Positions 16,366 through 25,003 are shown, numbered from the stretch's first letter. The stretch is 32,467 nt of DNA from Bacteroidales bacterium (GCA_017882335.1 JADGPR010000032.1:1-32467), one strand, 5' to 3'. Numbers and translations are program-made. Notes: generated by a model not told the origin, from the sequence alone.

Positions 16366-17157
16366 ATGAATTTTATTGATACCCATACCCATTTATATGC
16401 GGAGGAGTTTGATCCCGACCGGGATGCCGTCATTCAACGGGCGGTCGATAAAGGCGTTGACCGGCTCCTGCTTCCTGCTATTGACAAGAGTTATTACGAA
16501 CGAATGATGTCGGTGGCTGAGTTTCACAAGACAGTTTGTTTCCCCATGATCGGGTTGCACCCGACTTCCGTTAAGGCCAATTTTCGTGAAGAGCTTAATT
16601 TTATAAAGGAAACCCTGGAGAAAAGCCGGGAAAAATTTCATGGTATCGGTGAGATCGGAATCGACCTTTATTGGGACAAGACATTTGTAAATGAACAAGC
16701 TTTGGCTTTCAGCGATCAGCTTGACCTTGCAATCAAATTTCAGTTACCTATTGCGATCCATACCCGAAATTCTTTCGATATTGCAATTAAGCTGATCCGT
16801 CAGAAAAATAACCCGGAGCTGAAAGGGGTTTTCCATTGTTTCAGCGGATCGGTTGAACAGGCGCAACAAGCAACCAGTCTGGGGTTCATGCTGGGTATCG
16901 GCGGCATCATCACCTATAAGAATTCAGGATTGCAGAAAGTAGTGGAGGCAACTAGTCTCGACCTCATTGTGCTGGAGACCGATGCGCCCTATCTTCCACC
17001 CGTTCCATACCGTGGTCAACGCAACGAAAGCGCTTATATTCCCTTGATTGCCGGAAGAATCGCGGAACTAAAACAAATCCCATTGGAGGAAGTTGCAGAA
17101 ATAACTACACAGAACGCGGTAACTTTGTTTAAATTGATGCTGGATGCTGGATCCTAG
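16366..17157 (+). CDS. tatD: TatD family metal-dependent hydrolase / DNase
   Basis: TatD-family enzymes are TIM-barrel, two-metal nucleases implicated in DNA repair. This 263-residue protein has H7 and H9 (FIDTHTHLYAEEFD), the bridging Glu in GEIGIDLYWDK, IHTRNS with the third His, FHCFSGS with the fourth, and LETDAPYLPP with the catalytic Asp. It starts 9 bp after the GT9 stop. Its last codons and stop (LDAGS then TAG) lie inside a 20-bp inverted-repeat arm, so the extreme C-terminus seems to have been supplied by repeat sequence. Confidence 0.94.
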   Translation: MNFIDTHTHLYAEEFDPDRDAVIQRAVDKGVDRLLLPAIDKSYYERMMSVAEFHKTVCFPMIGLHPTSVKANFREELNFIKETLEKSREKFHGIGEIGIDLYWDKTFVNEQALAFSDQLDLAIKFQLPIAIHTRNSFDIAIKLIRQKNNPELKGVFHCFSGSVEQAQQATSLGFMLGIGGIITYKNSGLQKVVEATSLDLIVLETDAPYLPPVPYRGQRNESAYIPLIAGRIAELKQIPLEEVAEITTQNAVTLFKLMLDAGS

Positions 17158-17248
17158 ATGCTGGTTGTTGGATTCTGGATAATTTTGACTGTTACTCTAA
17201 AACCACAGAACTCATTACCCACACATCAAGGATCCAGCATCCAGCATC
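17136..17248. repeat. 20-bp perfect inverted repeat at the tatD-ansA junction
   Basis: GATGCTGGATGCTGGATCCT (17136-17155) is the exact reverse complement of 17229-17248. The 73-bp loop holds TAATTTTG (17180-17187), a possible -7 promoter box for ansA. The arms consist of the ATGCTGG heptamer also seen at 7410-7430. The left arm overlaps the tatD stop codon at 17155-17157. Confidence 0.85.
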
Positions 17249-17291
17249 CAGTAAAAGTCTCCATGAACCAACAATTCAAGTAACAACTAAC

Positions 17292-18320
17292 ATGCGTGAA
17301 CAAACCTCAATCCTGATCATCTACACCGGAGGAACCATCGGGATGGTGCAGGATCCAAAATCCGGTGTTTTAAAACCATTGACGTTCAAGAACCTTTACC
17401 GATACTTACCGGTGCTTGAGAATTTCGATTACCAGTTCGATTTTTACACATTCAGGCCCTTGCTGGATTCTTCCAATATGAGTCCTTCATTCTGGATTGA
17501 GCTGGCAAAGGTCATCGAGGAGAATTATGAATCCTTCGACGGGTTTGTCGTCCTGCATGGATCCGATACGATGGCCTATACTGCTTCGGCACTCAGCTTT
17601 ATGCTGGAAAACCTCAACAAGCCAGTCATCTTTACCGGTTCCCAGCTTCCCCTTGGGATGGTTCGCACCGACGGACGCGAGAATTTCATCAACTCCATCG
17701 AAATAGCGGCGGCCAGCGAACAGGAAACACCGGTAGTGCCGGAAGTCGCCATTTGTTTTGAAAACAAGCTATACCGGGGAAACCGGACCACAAAATTCAA
17801 TGCAGAACATTTCGGCGCGTTTGTTTCCGGGAATTACCCTGTCCTTGCGGAAGTTGGGGTTTACATCCGCTACTACGGAGATCTGATACTTAAACCCAAT
17901 TTTAAAAAGCTGAAAGTCCACAAGGAACTGGACGAGAACATCGCCATCCTGAAACTGTTTCCCGGGATCAATCAGAATATTGTACGGAATACGCTTACCA
18001 CTCCGGGACTGAAAGCCGTGATCCTGGAAACCTTCGGGGCAGGCAATGCGCCGACAGTGGCCTGGTTTCTTGACCTGCTGAAAGAAGCCGTCGAAAACGG
18101 GATTGTCCTTTTCAATGTAACACAATGCAAAGGTGGCAGTGTGGATATCGGGAAATATGAAACCAGCGCTGAACTGGGGAAGATCGGGGTGATCGGTGGA
18201 ACTGATATTACAACCGAATCGGCGGTTACCAAGTTGATGTATCTTTTGGGATGCGGTTTTCCAAAGAAAGAGGTGGAGCGTTTACTGCAGGTATCACTGC
18301 GGGGTGAGATGACAGTTTGA
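17292..18320 (+). CDS. ansA: Type I (cytoplasmic) L-asparaginase
   Basis: This enzyme hydrolyses asparagine to aspartate and ammonia. The 342-residue protein lacks a signal peptide, which fits the cytoplasmic low-affinity type I enzyme. TGGTIGM (12-18) supplies the first catalytic Thr, and HGSDTMAYTASALSF (about 89-103) supplies the second Thr-Asp pair with the downstream Lys-equivalent segment. FTGSQLPLGMVRTDGREN is also a strong family segment, and GGTDITTESAVTKLM lies near the C-terminus. The upstream region carries the 20-bp inverted repeat. The stop codon overlaps the -33 element of the tRNA promoter. Confidence 0.94.
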   Translation: MREQTSILIIYTGGTIGMVQDPKSGVLKPLTFKNLYRYLPVLENFDYQFDFYTFRPLLDSSNMSPSFWIELAKVIEENYESFDGFVVLHGSDTMAYTASALSFMLENLNKPVIFTGSQLPLGMVRTDGRENFINSIEIAAASEQETPVVPEVAICFENKLYRGNRTTKFNAEHFGAFVSGNYPVLAEVGVYIRYYGDLILKPNFKKLKVHKELDENIAILKLFPGINQNIVRNTLTTPGLKAVILETFGAGNAPTVAWFLDLLKEAVENGIVLFNVTQCKGGSVDIGKYETSAELGKIGVIGGTDITTESAVTKLMYLLGCGFPKKEVERLLQVSLRGEMTV

Positions 18321-18346
18321 GAATAGAGAATAAATTCTTACTTTTG
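18316..18346 (+). promoter_or_regulatory. Promoter for tRNA-Ser, TTTG-N19-TACTTTTG
   Basis: TTTG (18316-18319) and TACTTTTG (18339-18346) are separated by 19 nt, an exact match to the Bacteroidota primary-sigma consensus TTTG-N19-TAnnTTTG. Transcription would start near 18352 and run about 90 nt before the mature tRNA. The -33 box overlaps the ansA stop codon. Confidence 0.75.
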
Positions 18347-18371
18347 CACCCCGGTTTAAAAGTGAAGAATG

Positions 18372-18419
18372 AAAAGTGAAAAGTGAAGAATAAAAATATC
18401 GATTTAACTTTTCACTTTT
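18372..18419 (+). repeat. 13-bp inverted repeat in the tRNA leader
   Basis: AAAAGTGAAAAGT (18372-18384) pairs with ACTTTTCACTTTT (18407-18419). It is embedded in GAAAAGTG/CACTTTTC low-complexity sequence between the promoter and the tRNA. It would fold in the precursor transcript. It could also act as a weak transcription barrier for ansA. Confidence 0.6.
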
Positions 18420-18443
18420 AATTTTTCATTTTTCACTCATTTT

Positions 18444-18532
18444 GGAGAGATGGCCGAGCTGGTCGAAGGCGCACGCCTGGAAAGTGTGTAATCGCCAAAA
18501 GCGGTTCATGGGTTCGAATCCCATTCTCTCCG
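18444..18532 (+). tRNA. tRNA-Ser(GGA)
   Basis: The acceptor arms GGAGAGA (18444-18450) and TCTCTCC (18525-18531) pair perfectly, with discriminator G at 18532. The anticodon stem CACGC/GTGTG encloses the loop CTGGAAA, giving anticodon GGA (reads UCC and UCU). The T arm is ATGGG-TTCGAAT-CCCAT. The long variable arm (TCGCC...GGCGG-like, class II) is typical of serine tRNAs. The full CCA end is not encoded (GCA follows), so it must be added by nucleotidyltransferase. Confidence 0.97.
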
Positions 18533-18534
18533 CA

Positions 18535-18588
18535 AACATCCTTTCAACTCGCCAATAATAACAGGCGTTTCGAGAGGATGTTTTTTTT
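18535..18588 (+). terminator. Rho-independent terminator after tRNA-Ser
   Basis: AACATCCTTTC (18535-18545) pairs with GAGAGGATGTT (18572-18582) with one G-U, with an inner CGCC/GGCG stem at 18550-18553 and 18564-18567. The downstream arm runs into an eight-T tract (18581-18588). Confidence 0.88.
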
Positions 18589-18727
18589 ATCCGGACACAC
18601 TTCTTCTCTCATTTTTATTAATAAAAGAAAGATTCATACCTATTCCCATTTGCTTTGATTGAAAATTAACAGTATATTAGCGCGCACTTCTTTTTCCATT
18701 AAGATAAGATTTTACTTAACATTGGTC

Positions 18728-18759
18728 TTTGGATTATATTGTTCATTGAAATAACTTGT
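18728..18759 (+). promoter_or_regulatory. Possible promoter for the T9SS repeat protein
   Basis: TTTG (18728-18731), a 20-nt spacer, then TAACTTGT (18752-18759), an imperfect -7 box. It lies about 55 bp before the start codon in an AT-rich region. Moderate match only. Confidence 0.35.
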
Positions 18760-18812
18760 AATTTTTAAACTTTAAATCGTCACTGGAGTTTCATTAACCA
18801 AAAACAGGATGT

Positions 18813-21800
18813 ATGAAAAAAATTTCCCTTTGTATTTCAATACTGTCATTGATTACAGTACTGAATAGTTCGTTAAGCGCCCAACCCCAGTATTACAATT
18901 ACAATAACGGTGCTTCGTCAAATTCTTTCCCGTTTAATGTGGCGGGGGGAAAACAAGTCGAGTCTCTCTTCATTGCGGGAGCATTTAATCAGCCATCAGC
19001 GGCTCCGGCCGGAACTATCACGAGTATTTCAGTTTGTTTATCCGCTGCCATGGTTTCAAGAGTTTATACCACTCTGACCATTAAAATGGGACAATCGGCC
19101 ATCACTGATTTAACTCCCGGCACCTTTTACACAGGCACCATGACCACGGTTTATACCAGGGCTTCGGTAACTATAAACAATGCAGCCGGATGGCTGGAAT
19201 TCATTCTTGACACGCCGTTTCCATACGATCCCACCCAAAGTTTAATTGTTGACATGGGACAATGCGCAGCTACAGGATCTGGTGGATCTGTCCGCAATAC
19301 ATCCACATCGGGTATCAAGAGGATCTATTCGGTTGGAGGATGTCCGTTTGCTCCCAGCGGCAACGATGCATCGACTCTCAATTTTGGAATTACTCTCGGA
19401 GCCGCCAGTGGCCCGACAGTCGTGACTACAGCAGCTACAGCAATTACATCTGCAACGGCTTCGCTTAACGGAACGGTCAATGCCAATGGCAGCTCAACTA
19501 CCGTAACCTTTGAATATGGACTGACTACAGGCTACGGGAATACAGTTCCCGGTATTCCCTCCCCGGTCACCGGTAACAGCGTCACACCAGTCACAGCTGC
19601 AATTACAGGTCTTACTCCGGCTACGCTTTATCATTTCAGGGTAAAAGGGACCAATTCAAACGGTTCTGCCAACGGATCGGATCTCACATTTACAACCAGC
19701 GTACCGCCCTCGCCTCCCACGGTCGTGACAACTGCTGCTACCGCCATCACAGGGACCACAGCAACACTTAACGGTACGGTCAATGCCAATAATGCTTCCA
19801 CCACTGTGACATTTGAATATGGTTTGACTGCTGCATATGGAAGTACTGTCCCTGGCGTTCCAAGCCCTGTGAACGGCAACGTTGTGACTCCCGTCAGCGC
19901 TGCGATATCCGGATTAGCCCCAAATACACTCTATCATTTCCGGGTGATTGGTGTAAATGCAGTCGGGACTTCCAATGGGAATGATTTAACTTTTACAACA
20001 TTAGCCATTCCACCTATAGTTGTTACTTCCGCAGCAACAGGAGTGACAACTGTTATTGCCACCATGAACGGAACCGTTAATGCCAATAATTCATCCACTA
20101 CTGTTTTCTTCGATTGGGGCCTGACAGCCGCATACGGGAGTACAGTACCCGGCATTCCTTCCCCGGTTACCGGAAATACGGTTACCAATGTCAGCGCCAA
20201 CCTCTCAGGCCTTACGCCGCTTACCACCTATCACTTCAGGGTAAGGGGTGTGAATGCAGCAGGTACTTCCAATGGCCTTGACCAGACTTTCTTCACAGTT
20301 TGCCTGGTTGCCGGCTCAGCTGGACCTATAACAGGTCCATCCCAGGTTTGCAATGGAGGAACCGGATATATCTATTCAGTAGCGCCCATCACTAACGCCT
20401 CGGGTTACAACTGGACCGTTTCTTTCGGGGCCTTCATCACCGCGGGTGCGAATACAAACAGCATTACAGTCAACTTTCCGAACCCTGCCTATTCCGGTAA
20501 TTTTTATGTATACGGACTTGGATGCGCAGGAAACGGCTCATCTTCCAATATGGTCGTTAATGTAAATCCCGCCCCAACACCAACTTTAACAGGTCCTGCG
20601 ACTGTCTGCGCGGGGATCACCGGTAACGTTTATACTACCCAACCTGGAATGACAAATTACGTTTGGTCGATCGTTGGAGGTACCATTACAGCAGGCGGGA
20701 CAGTGGGCAGCAATACGGCTACCGTGACCTGGAATACCACCGGAACGCAAAGCATTTCAGTGAATTACAACAATGCCGGCGGATGCGCCGGTCTCACTCC
20801 CGGCACCTTCAATGTTACTGTGAACCCACTGCCTGCTCCGGTCATTGCCGGGAATGCTAATCCGTGTACTGCGCTGAACAACGTTTATACTACTCTTACT
20901 GGCATGACAAATTATGTTTGGACAGTTTCTGCCGGTGGAACAATTACGGCCGGGGCTGGAACTAGTTCCGTTACGGTAGTTTGGAATATAGCTGGCGCTC
21001 AGAACGTTTATGTGACCTATACCAATTCCAGTGGTTGCACAAATACTGTTCCCGCATCTTATGGCGTCACCGTTCAACAGGGACCAACTCCCACAATCAC
21101 CGGTGCAGGATCATCGTGCGTCAACTCCGGTTATTACACCTATACAACTGAAGCCGGAATGACCGGTTATATCTGGACCATTTCTCCTGGTGGGGTGATC
21201 AACTTTGGAGCCGGTACCAGTGTCATCACCGTTTCATGGACGGCTTCCGGGGCACAGTGGGTGAGGGTCAATTATACCAATGCTGGCGGATGCCAGGCAT
21301 TGAATCCTTCTCAGTTGAACGTCACCGTATACTCGCCTCCCGCTGCTGCCGGTTCCATTACAGGAACTGCAAACGTTTGCGCAGGAGCTAATGGCGTGGT
21401 ATACTCAATTGCTGCCATACAAGGAGCAGTATCCTATATATGGACACTTCCGGCCGGTGCTACCAATCCTGCCGGTTCAGAGGCCACCTCCATCGCGGTG
21501 GACTTTGCAACCAATGCATCCAGCGGAAACATCACCGTTTATGCAAACAACCTTTGCGGAAACGGTGCTGCTTCGCCTCCGTTTGCTGTTACCGTAACTC
21601 CATTACCAGCTGATGCCGGTATTATCACCGGCCCGGCCTCCGTATGCCAGGGGGCTACGGGTGCAGTGTACATAGTTCCTCCTGTCACAGGTGCTACTGG
21701 TTATACCTGGACAATTCCTGCAGGAGCTACCATCATGACTGGTGGCAATACCAACTCCATCGTAGTTGATTTCAGCGCTTCTGCCGTTTCAGGAAACATT

Positions 21801-22370
21801 ACCGTTCTCGGTACCAACACCTGCGGAAACGGCACGGTTTCCCCGAACTTCGCAGTAACCGTTAATCCTATTCCTGCCACTCCTGGGGTCACCAATACAG
21901 GATTAATTCTCCATAGCAGTGCCCCTGCAGGAAACCAGTGGTATTGGTCCTACATCTTTTCCGGAACGGGAGTGCCCATCCCCGGTGCTACCGCCCAGAC
22001 ATATGACGTAAGCCTGACAGGACAAGGTGCCTATTGGACAATTGTAACACTTAACGGTTGTTCTTCGGATGAATCAAATCACTGGATTCTTATGCTTGGG
22101 ATCGATAATCATTCATCATCGGCAATCAATATTTACCCGGTTCCAAACGACGGCCGGTTCAAGGTCTCCCTGACATCTGCTTCACATGAATCCTTTACCA
22201 TCAAAGTGTTTGATATTTTCGGCTTGATGATCAGCGAACTTAACAATGTCGAAGTTACAGGCACAGTTGAAAAAATCATCGACCTGAGACCTATACCGAA
22301 CGGCGTTTATTCCGTGATCTTTGAAAACAGCCTTGGACAGGTGGTTAAGAAGATTATCGTAAATAAATAG
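18813..22370 (+). CDS. Secreted multi-repeat protein with T9SS type A sorting domain
   Basis: This 1185-residue protein is probably a cell-surface adhesin or scaffold. The signal peptide ends near LSSSLSAQ (residue ~24). Residues ~25-195 are an N-terminal domain I do not recognise. Three FN3-like repeats of about 95 residues begin at residues 201, 302 and 401 (PTVVTTAATAI..., GTVNANxxSTTVTFEYGLT, GLTPxTLYHFRVxGxN). Six PKD-like units follow to about residue 1045, each opening xITGPxxVC and containing YxWTxxxGxxI and a second Cys. After an Ig-like segment, the C-terminus (~1105-1185) has INIYPVPNDGRF, IKVFDIFG and NGVYSVIFENSLGQVVKKIIV, a T9SS type A domain that is cleaved on export. Thr and Asn content is high. 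A strong terminator follows. Confidence 0.9.
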   Translation: MKKISLCISILSLITVLNSSLSAQPQYYNYNNGASSNSFPFNVAGGKQVESLFIAGAFNQPSAAPAGTITSISVCLSAAMVSRVYTTLTIKMGQSAITDLTPGTFYTGTMTTVYTRASVTINNAAGWLEFILDTPFPYDPTQSLIVDMGQCAATGSGGSVRNTSTSGIKRIYSVGGCPFAPSGNDASTLNFGITLGAASGPTVVTTAATAITSATASLNGTVNANGSSTTVTFEYGLTTGYGNTVPGIPSPVTGNSVTPVTAAITGLTPATLYHFRVKGTNSNGSANGSDLTFTTSVPPSPPTVVTTAATAITGTTATLNGTVNANNASTTVTFEYGLTAAYGSTVPGVPSPVNGNVVTPVSAAISGLAPNTLYHFRVIGVNAVGTSNGNDLTFTTLAIPPIVVTSAATGVTTVIATMNGTVNANNSSTTVFFDWGLTAAYGSTVPGIPSPVTGNTVTNVSANLSGLTPLTTYHFRVRGVNAAGTSNGLDQTFFTVCLVAGSAGPITGPSQVCNGGTGYIYSVAPITNASGYNWTVSFGAFITAGANTNSITVNFPNPAYSGNFYVYGLGCAGNGSSSNMVVNVNPAPTPTLTGPATVCAGITGNVYTTQPGMTNYVWSIVGGTITAGGTVGSNTATVTWNTTGTQSISVNYNNAGGCAGLTPGTFNVTVNPLPAPVIAGNANPCTALNNVYTTLTGMTNYVWTVSAGGTITAGAGTSSVTVVWNIAGAQNVYVTYTNSSGCTNTVPASYGVTVQQGPTPTITGAGSSCVNSGYYTYTTEAGMTGYIWTISPGGVINFGAGTSVITVSWTASGAQWVRVNYTNAGGCQALNPSQLNVTVYSPPAAAGSITGTANVCAGANGVVYSIAAIQGAVSYIWTLPAGATNPAGSEATSIAVDFATNASSGNITVYANNLCGNGAASPPFAVTVTPLPADAGIITGPASVCQGATGAVYIVPPVTGATGYTWTIPAGATIMTGGNTNSIVVDFSASAVSGNITVLGTNTCGNGTVSPNFAVTVNPIPATPGVTNTGLILHSSAPAGNQWYWSYIFSGTGVPIPGATAQTYDVSLTGQGAYWTIVTLNGCSSDESNHWILMLGIDNHSSSAINIYPVPNDGRFKVSLTSASHESFTIKVFDIFGLMISELNNVEVTGTVEKIIDLRPIPNGVYSVIFENSLGQVVKKIIVNK

Positions 22371-22393
22371 CGAAATTGAAGAATCGCAGATTG

Positions 22394-22427
22394 AAAAAAA
22401 GCCTCGCCGGAAACGACGGGGTTTTTT
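22394..22427 (+). terminator. Rho-independent terminator after the T9SS protein
   Basis: An A-tract and CCTCGCCG, a GAAA tetraloop, CGACGGGG and a run of six Ts (22422-22427) form a stem with one G-U and one mismatch. It lies 24 bp after the stop codon at 22370. Confidence 0.8.
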
Positions 22428-22700
22428 GTTGGCGATAAATGAAAAATCAAGGGCAATTGCATTGACAGACCAATGGATTTATTTCGGTGGTTTCGACAAG
22501 CTCAACCACCGTGATGCTCCCTGAGCCTTACGTTCCCTGAGCCTGTCGAAGGAAGCAGTTCACAAGCTCGACCACCGTCATCATTCGCTCCCTGAGCTTG
22601 TCGAAGGGAGCCTGTCGAAGGAAACATCATTCAACCTCTCCAAACCAGGTATAATTTCTTGAGCACCACCATGTTGTTCAGAAGTATAATGCATTTATCC
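22428..22700. repeat. Dispersed repeat cluster (TTCGACAAGCTC / CCTGAGCCTGTCGAAGG)
   Basis: The gap between the convergent genes carries no ORF of note. At 22485-22620 several copies, in both orientations, of the TTCGACAAGCTCA word occur: 22492-22504 direct and 22593-22605 inverted, with CCCTGAGCCTGTCGAAGG at 22535-22552 and related pieces to 22620. CGGTGGTT/AACCACCG (22485-22492 and 22504-22511) forms a hairpin. The word is a well-known REP-like intergenic repeat seen in many bacterial genomes; I state this from general knowledge, without a search. Confidence 0.75.
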
Positions 22701-23654
22701 TTATTTGAGATATTTTCTGATTTTCCCATCGCTGAAATCGGATATAAAAAGATTCCCGGCTTGATCAGTTGCAATTCCAAAGGTAATGCCTGTGAACCCG
22801 GTATATTCTTTTTGAATGCCCGCATTCATATTATCCGCTTTGACCGCTACCACTTTTGAAGAGCCATAACCGCCATAAATAGCTCCGTGTGAGGAAATAT
22901 AAAGCATGCAACCGGAAATATGTAAATCTATCGGGTGGTCAATGTTGAATGTTTCAACAGAAGCTGCGGGAGAAGCTATATTATATTTGGTAACTCTGTT
23001 AGCATCGTATTCAGCGATAAAAATGTAATTGCCTGAAATTGCAACTGCTTTAGGTGTAGTTAAACCGGTTATTAAATCCGATTCAGCATCAACTCCTAAA
23101 GGGTTGGTGATTTTTACAATTTTACCATTTCCATCATCGGCAACATATAAATTTCCCGATCCATCGAGAGCAATCCCCCGGGGATTATTAAATCCGCCCC
23201 AAATGGTTTTAAGTTTAATTGCATAGGGTGGTTGAAAAATTGAAATACCCGCTGTGTTTTCTGTTTCAGCTATATACAAATTTTCGTTTGCATCAAATAC
23301 AACTGCCTCAGGCCCATTATTGATAATGGCAAAAGGTATGCTTACATCAGAAATATTAGTATAAAAATTAGCAGTGCTGTTGTATATCTTTACTGCTCCT
23401 GGACTGCCATAAGCATAGCCGGTACCATCAGGGTTCATCCCATGAAATTCAGTAACAACTACTTTTTGAGCAGGACTGAAAGCTATACCCACCGGACGGT
23501 CAAAACCACTGGTATAACTAACACCTGTATTACCAACTGCTACACATTCACTGGTAGTATCGGCTGCTTTTTTCTTCTTACAACTGCTTGAAAACATTAA
23601 TAGCAATCCCATTATAACCAATGGGTAAATCCGGATTATTGTTCTCTTTTTCAT
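22701..23654 (-). CDS. NHL-repeat beta-propeller lipoprotein
   Basis: This 317-residue lipoprotein starts at the ATG at 23654 (an upstream Met at 23696 would add 14 residues before the signal peptide). The leader MKKRTIIRIYPLVIMG ends in the lipobox FSSSC with Cys25, followed by KKKK. Residues ~45-317 contain NHL-type blades: PVGIAFSPAQKVVVTEF, EAVVFDANENLYIAE, PRGIALDGSGNLYVADDGNG, PKAVAISGNYIFIAEYDANR and FGIATDQAGNLFISDFSDG. Propellers of this kind bind proteins or ligands, and some are lactonases; no catalytic residues can be claimed here. It is last in the minus-strand lipoprotein array and shares its leader with four neighbours. Confidence 0.87.
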   Translation of the reverse strand: MKKRTIIRIYPLVIMGLLLMFSSSCKKKKAADTTSECVAVGNTGVSYTSGFDRPVGIAFSPAQKVVVTEFHGMNPDGTGYAYGSPGAVKIYNSTANFYTNISDVSIPFAIINNGPEAVVFDANENLYIAETENTAGISIFQPPYAIKLKTIWGGFNNPRGIALDGSGNLYVADDGNGKIVKITNPLGVDAESDLITGLTTPKAVAISGNYIFIAEYDANRVTKYNIASPAASVETFNIDHPIDLHISGCMLYISSHGAIYGGYGSSKVVAVKADNMNAGIQKEYTGFTGITFGIATDQAGNLFISDFSDGKIRKYLK

Positions 23655-23714
23655 GGTTTTTTGATTAAAGGATGATGCTGATTTACTGGTTGTCATTTTT
23701 TATTTTTTAACTTG

Positions 23715-24275
23715 TTAAAAAGCTCTGACAGCACGCACAAAGTAATTGGTATTCTTAGGGTCGTTGTACTGGTTGCTACCGTTGAAGTATTGAAACCATG
23801 CATAGTTAACACTTTCCTCAGAGGAACTCCAATAACTATGGTACTCCAAATTGCCAATAACAGTTCTTTGAGCATACATCTGATTAAGTTCGTCTTTTGA
23901 TGGCAAAAACCAATCACTGTAACCATTCAGGACCAGATCATCACAAAGGCGGGCTGCAATGTCTGCATCGCCGCATCCATTGACAATTAGCGTGGTATTG
24001 GCCTGTCCCGAGCCAATGGTTGTGGATGTGCCTAGTATTGAGTTTCCGTAACAGCCCCAATGTATTCCAAAGCTTTGATCGCTTGAGGCTGCTATTAAAC
24101 CGTGTTGCCCTGTGACATCAACATAAAAGATAATGCCCCCGCCATATTGTTGTCCAATTACTTTAGGGGTCGTCGAAGTAGTGGTGTCGGCTTTCTTCTT
24201 GCAACTACTGGAAAGGATTAATAATACTGCCATTAAAGCCAATGGGTAAATCCAGATTGTGTTTTTCTTTTTCAT
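23715..24275 (-). CDS. DUF1566 (Lcl_C-type) lipoprotein
   Basis: This 186-residue protein has the shared leader (MKKKNTIWIYPLAL), lipobox LSSSC with Cys25, then KKKADTTT. From residue ~40 it is a single DUF1566 domain. The opening is QQYGGGIIFYVD, followed by QHGLIAASSDQS, WGCYG, then AARLCDDLVLNGYSDWFLPSKDELNQMY, YWSSSEES and a terminal YFVRAVRAF. The domain is named from the C-terminal part of Legionella Lcl, which binds sulfated glycans. Surface carbohydrate binding is therefore plausible but unproven here. Its 3' end and downstream flank resemble those of the 25063 gene at the DNA level. Confidence 0.87.
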   Translation of the reverse strand: MKKKNTIWIYPLALMAVLLILSSSCKKKADTTTSTTPKVIGQQYGGGIIFYVDVTGQHGLIAASSDQSFGIHWGCYGNSILGTSTTIGSGQANTTLIVNGCGDADIAARLCDDLVLNGYSDWFLPSKDELNQMYAQRTVIGNLEYHSYWSSSEESVNYAWFQYFNGSNQYNDPKNTNYFVRAVRAF

Positions 24276-24295
24276 TACAATTTAATTTATGATGA

Positions 24296-25003
24296 TTAAT
24301 CTTTAACGCAACGCACAGACAAACCACTTTTCTTATTGAGATCGCTTCTGTTCAAATCGATGTAATCGTAGGCCACGTCCCTGTATTCGGCTTTATCCGA
24401 ACTGGATTCAGTAGAACTCCACCAGTATTCATAGTCATGAAAATCCCCGAACCAACCAGTGAAGTCACAGAAGCCAGCCCCAAGTGCAGTAAAACCGTTG
24501 GTATTCGTTCCACCTGTATTGGGGGTGTTCCAATGATCTAAACCTGCTTCTTTAAGCTTGCCGCCCGCAACATTTTCACCTCCAAGATAATCGCTAAGTG
24601 TTGTCCATTCAGCATCGCTTGGCACATGCCAACCTAAGGGTGCTATGAAGGGCCCATCGGCTACAGCATACCAATTATATAATCGCCCATAAGTGCCGGC
24701 ATTTACTGCATTGTTATCGTAGTTGCAATATGCTCCTGTGATAAGATTACTCCATTGAACATTATCTGAAACGTGTGCTATCGGATCCCCATTACGGTAG
24801 TGGGTAACGTTAAGGTTCTCAACCATCCATACCTGGCTGCCAATAGTAACAGAATGATAAATATTACCGTCAACATCGGTAACTGTTACTGTTGTGGGTG
24901 CAGGATTGCTGTTGTTATCTTTCTTCTTACAACTGCCTGAAAGCATTAAAAAGAAGCATAGTGCTATTAATGAGTAAATACAGATTGTGTTTTTGTTTTT
25001 CAT
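24296..25003 (-). CDS. FISUMP-domain lipoprotein (copy A)
   Basis: This 235-residue lipoprotein has leader MKNKNTICIYSLIAL, lipobox LSGSC with Cys25, and linker KKKDNNSNP. Residues ~40-235 form a FISUMP domain (Fibrobacter succinogenes major paralogous domain, TIGR02145 type): VTDVDGNIYHSVTIGSQVWM, VENLNVTHYRNGDPI, YCNYDNN, YGRLYNWYAVAD, GWHVPSDAEWTTLSDYLGG, YWWSSTES and a closing GLSVRCVKD. No enzymatic activity is established for the family; it is found on the surface of polysaccharide-degrading bacteria. The 5' 103 bp differ from those of the 25063 gene at only five positions, although the two mature proteins are unrelated in sequence. Confidence 0.88.
   Translation of the reverse strand: MKNKNTICIYSLIALCFFLMLSGSCKKKDNNSNPAPTTVTVTDVDGNIYHSVTIGSQVWMVENLNVTHYRNGDPIAHVSDNVQWSNLITGAYCNYDNNAVNAGTYGRLYNWYAVADGPFIAPLGWHVPSDAEWTTLSDYLGGENVAGGKLKEAGLDHWNTPNTGGTNTNGFTALGAGFCDFTGWFGDFHDYEYWWSSTESSSDKAEYRDVAYDYIDLNRSDLNKKSGLSVRCVKD

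Noticed and set aside
22394-22427. Small RNA gene
   Set aside because: The GAAA-looped stem plus T tract right after a stop codon is sufficiently explained as a terminator.
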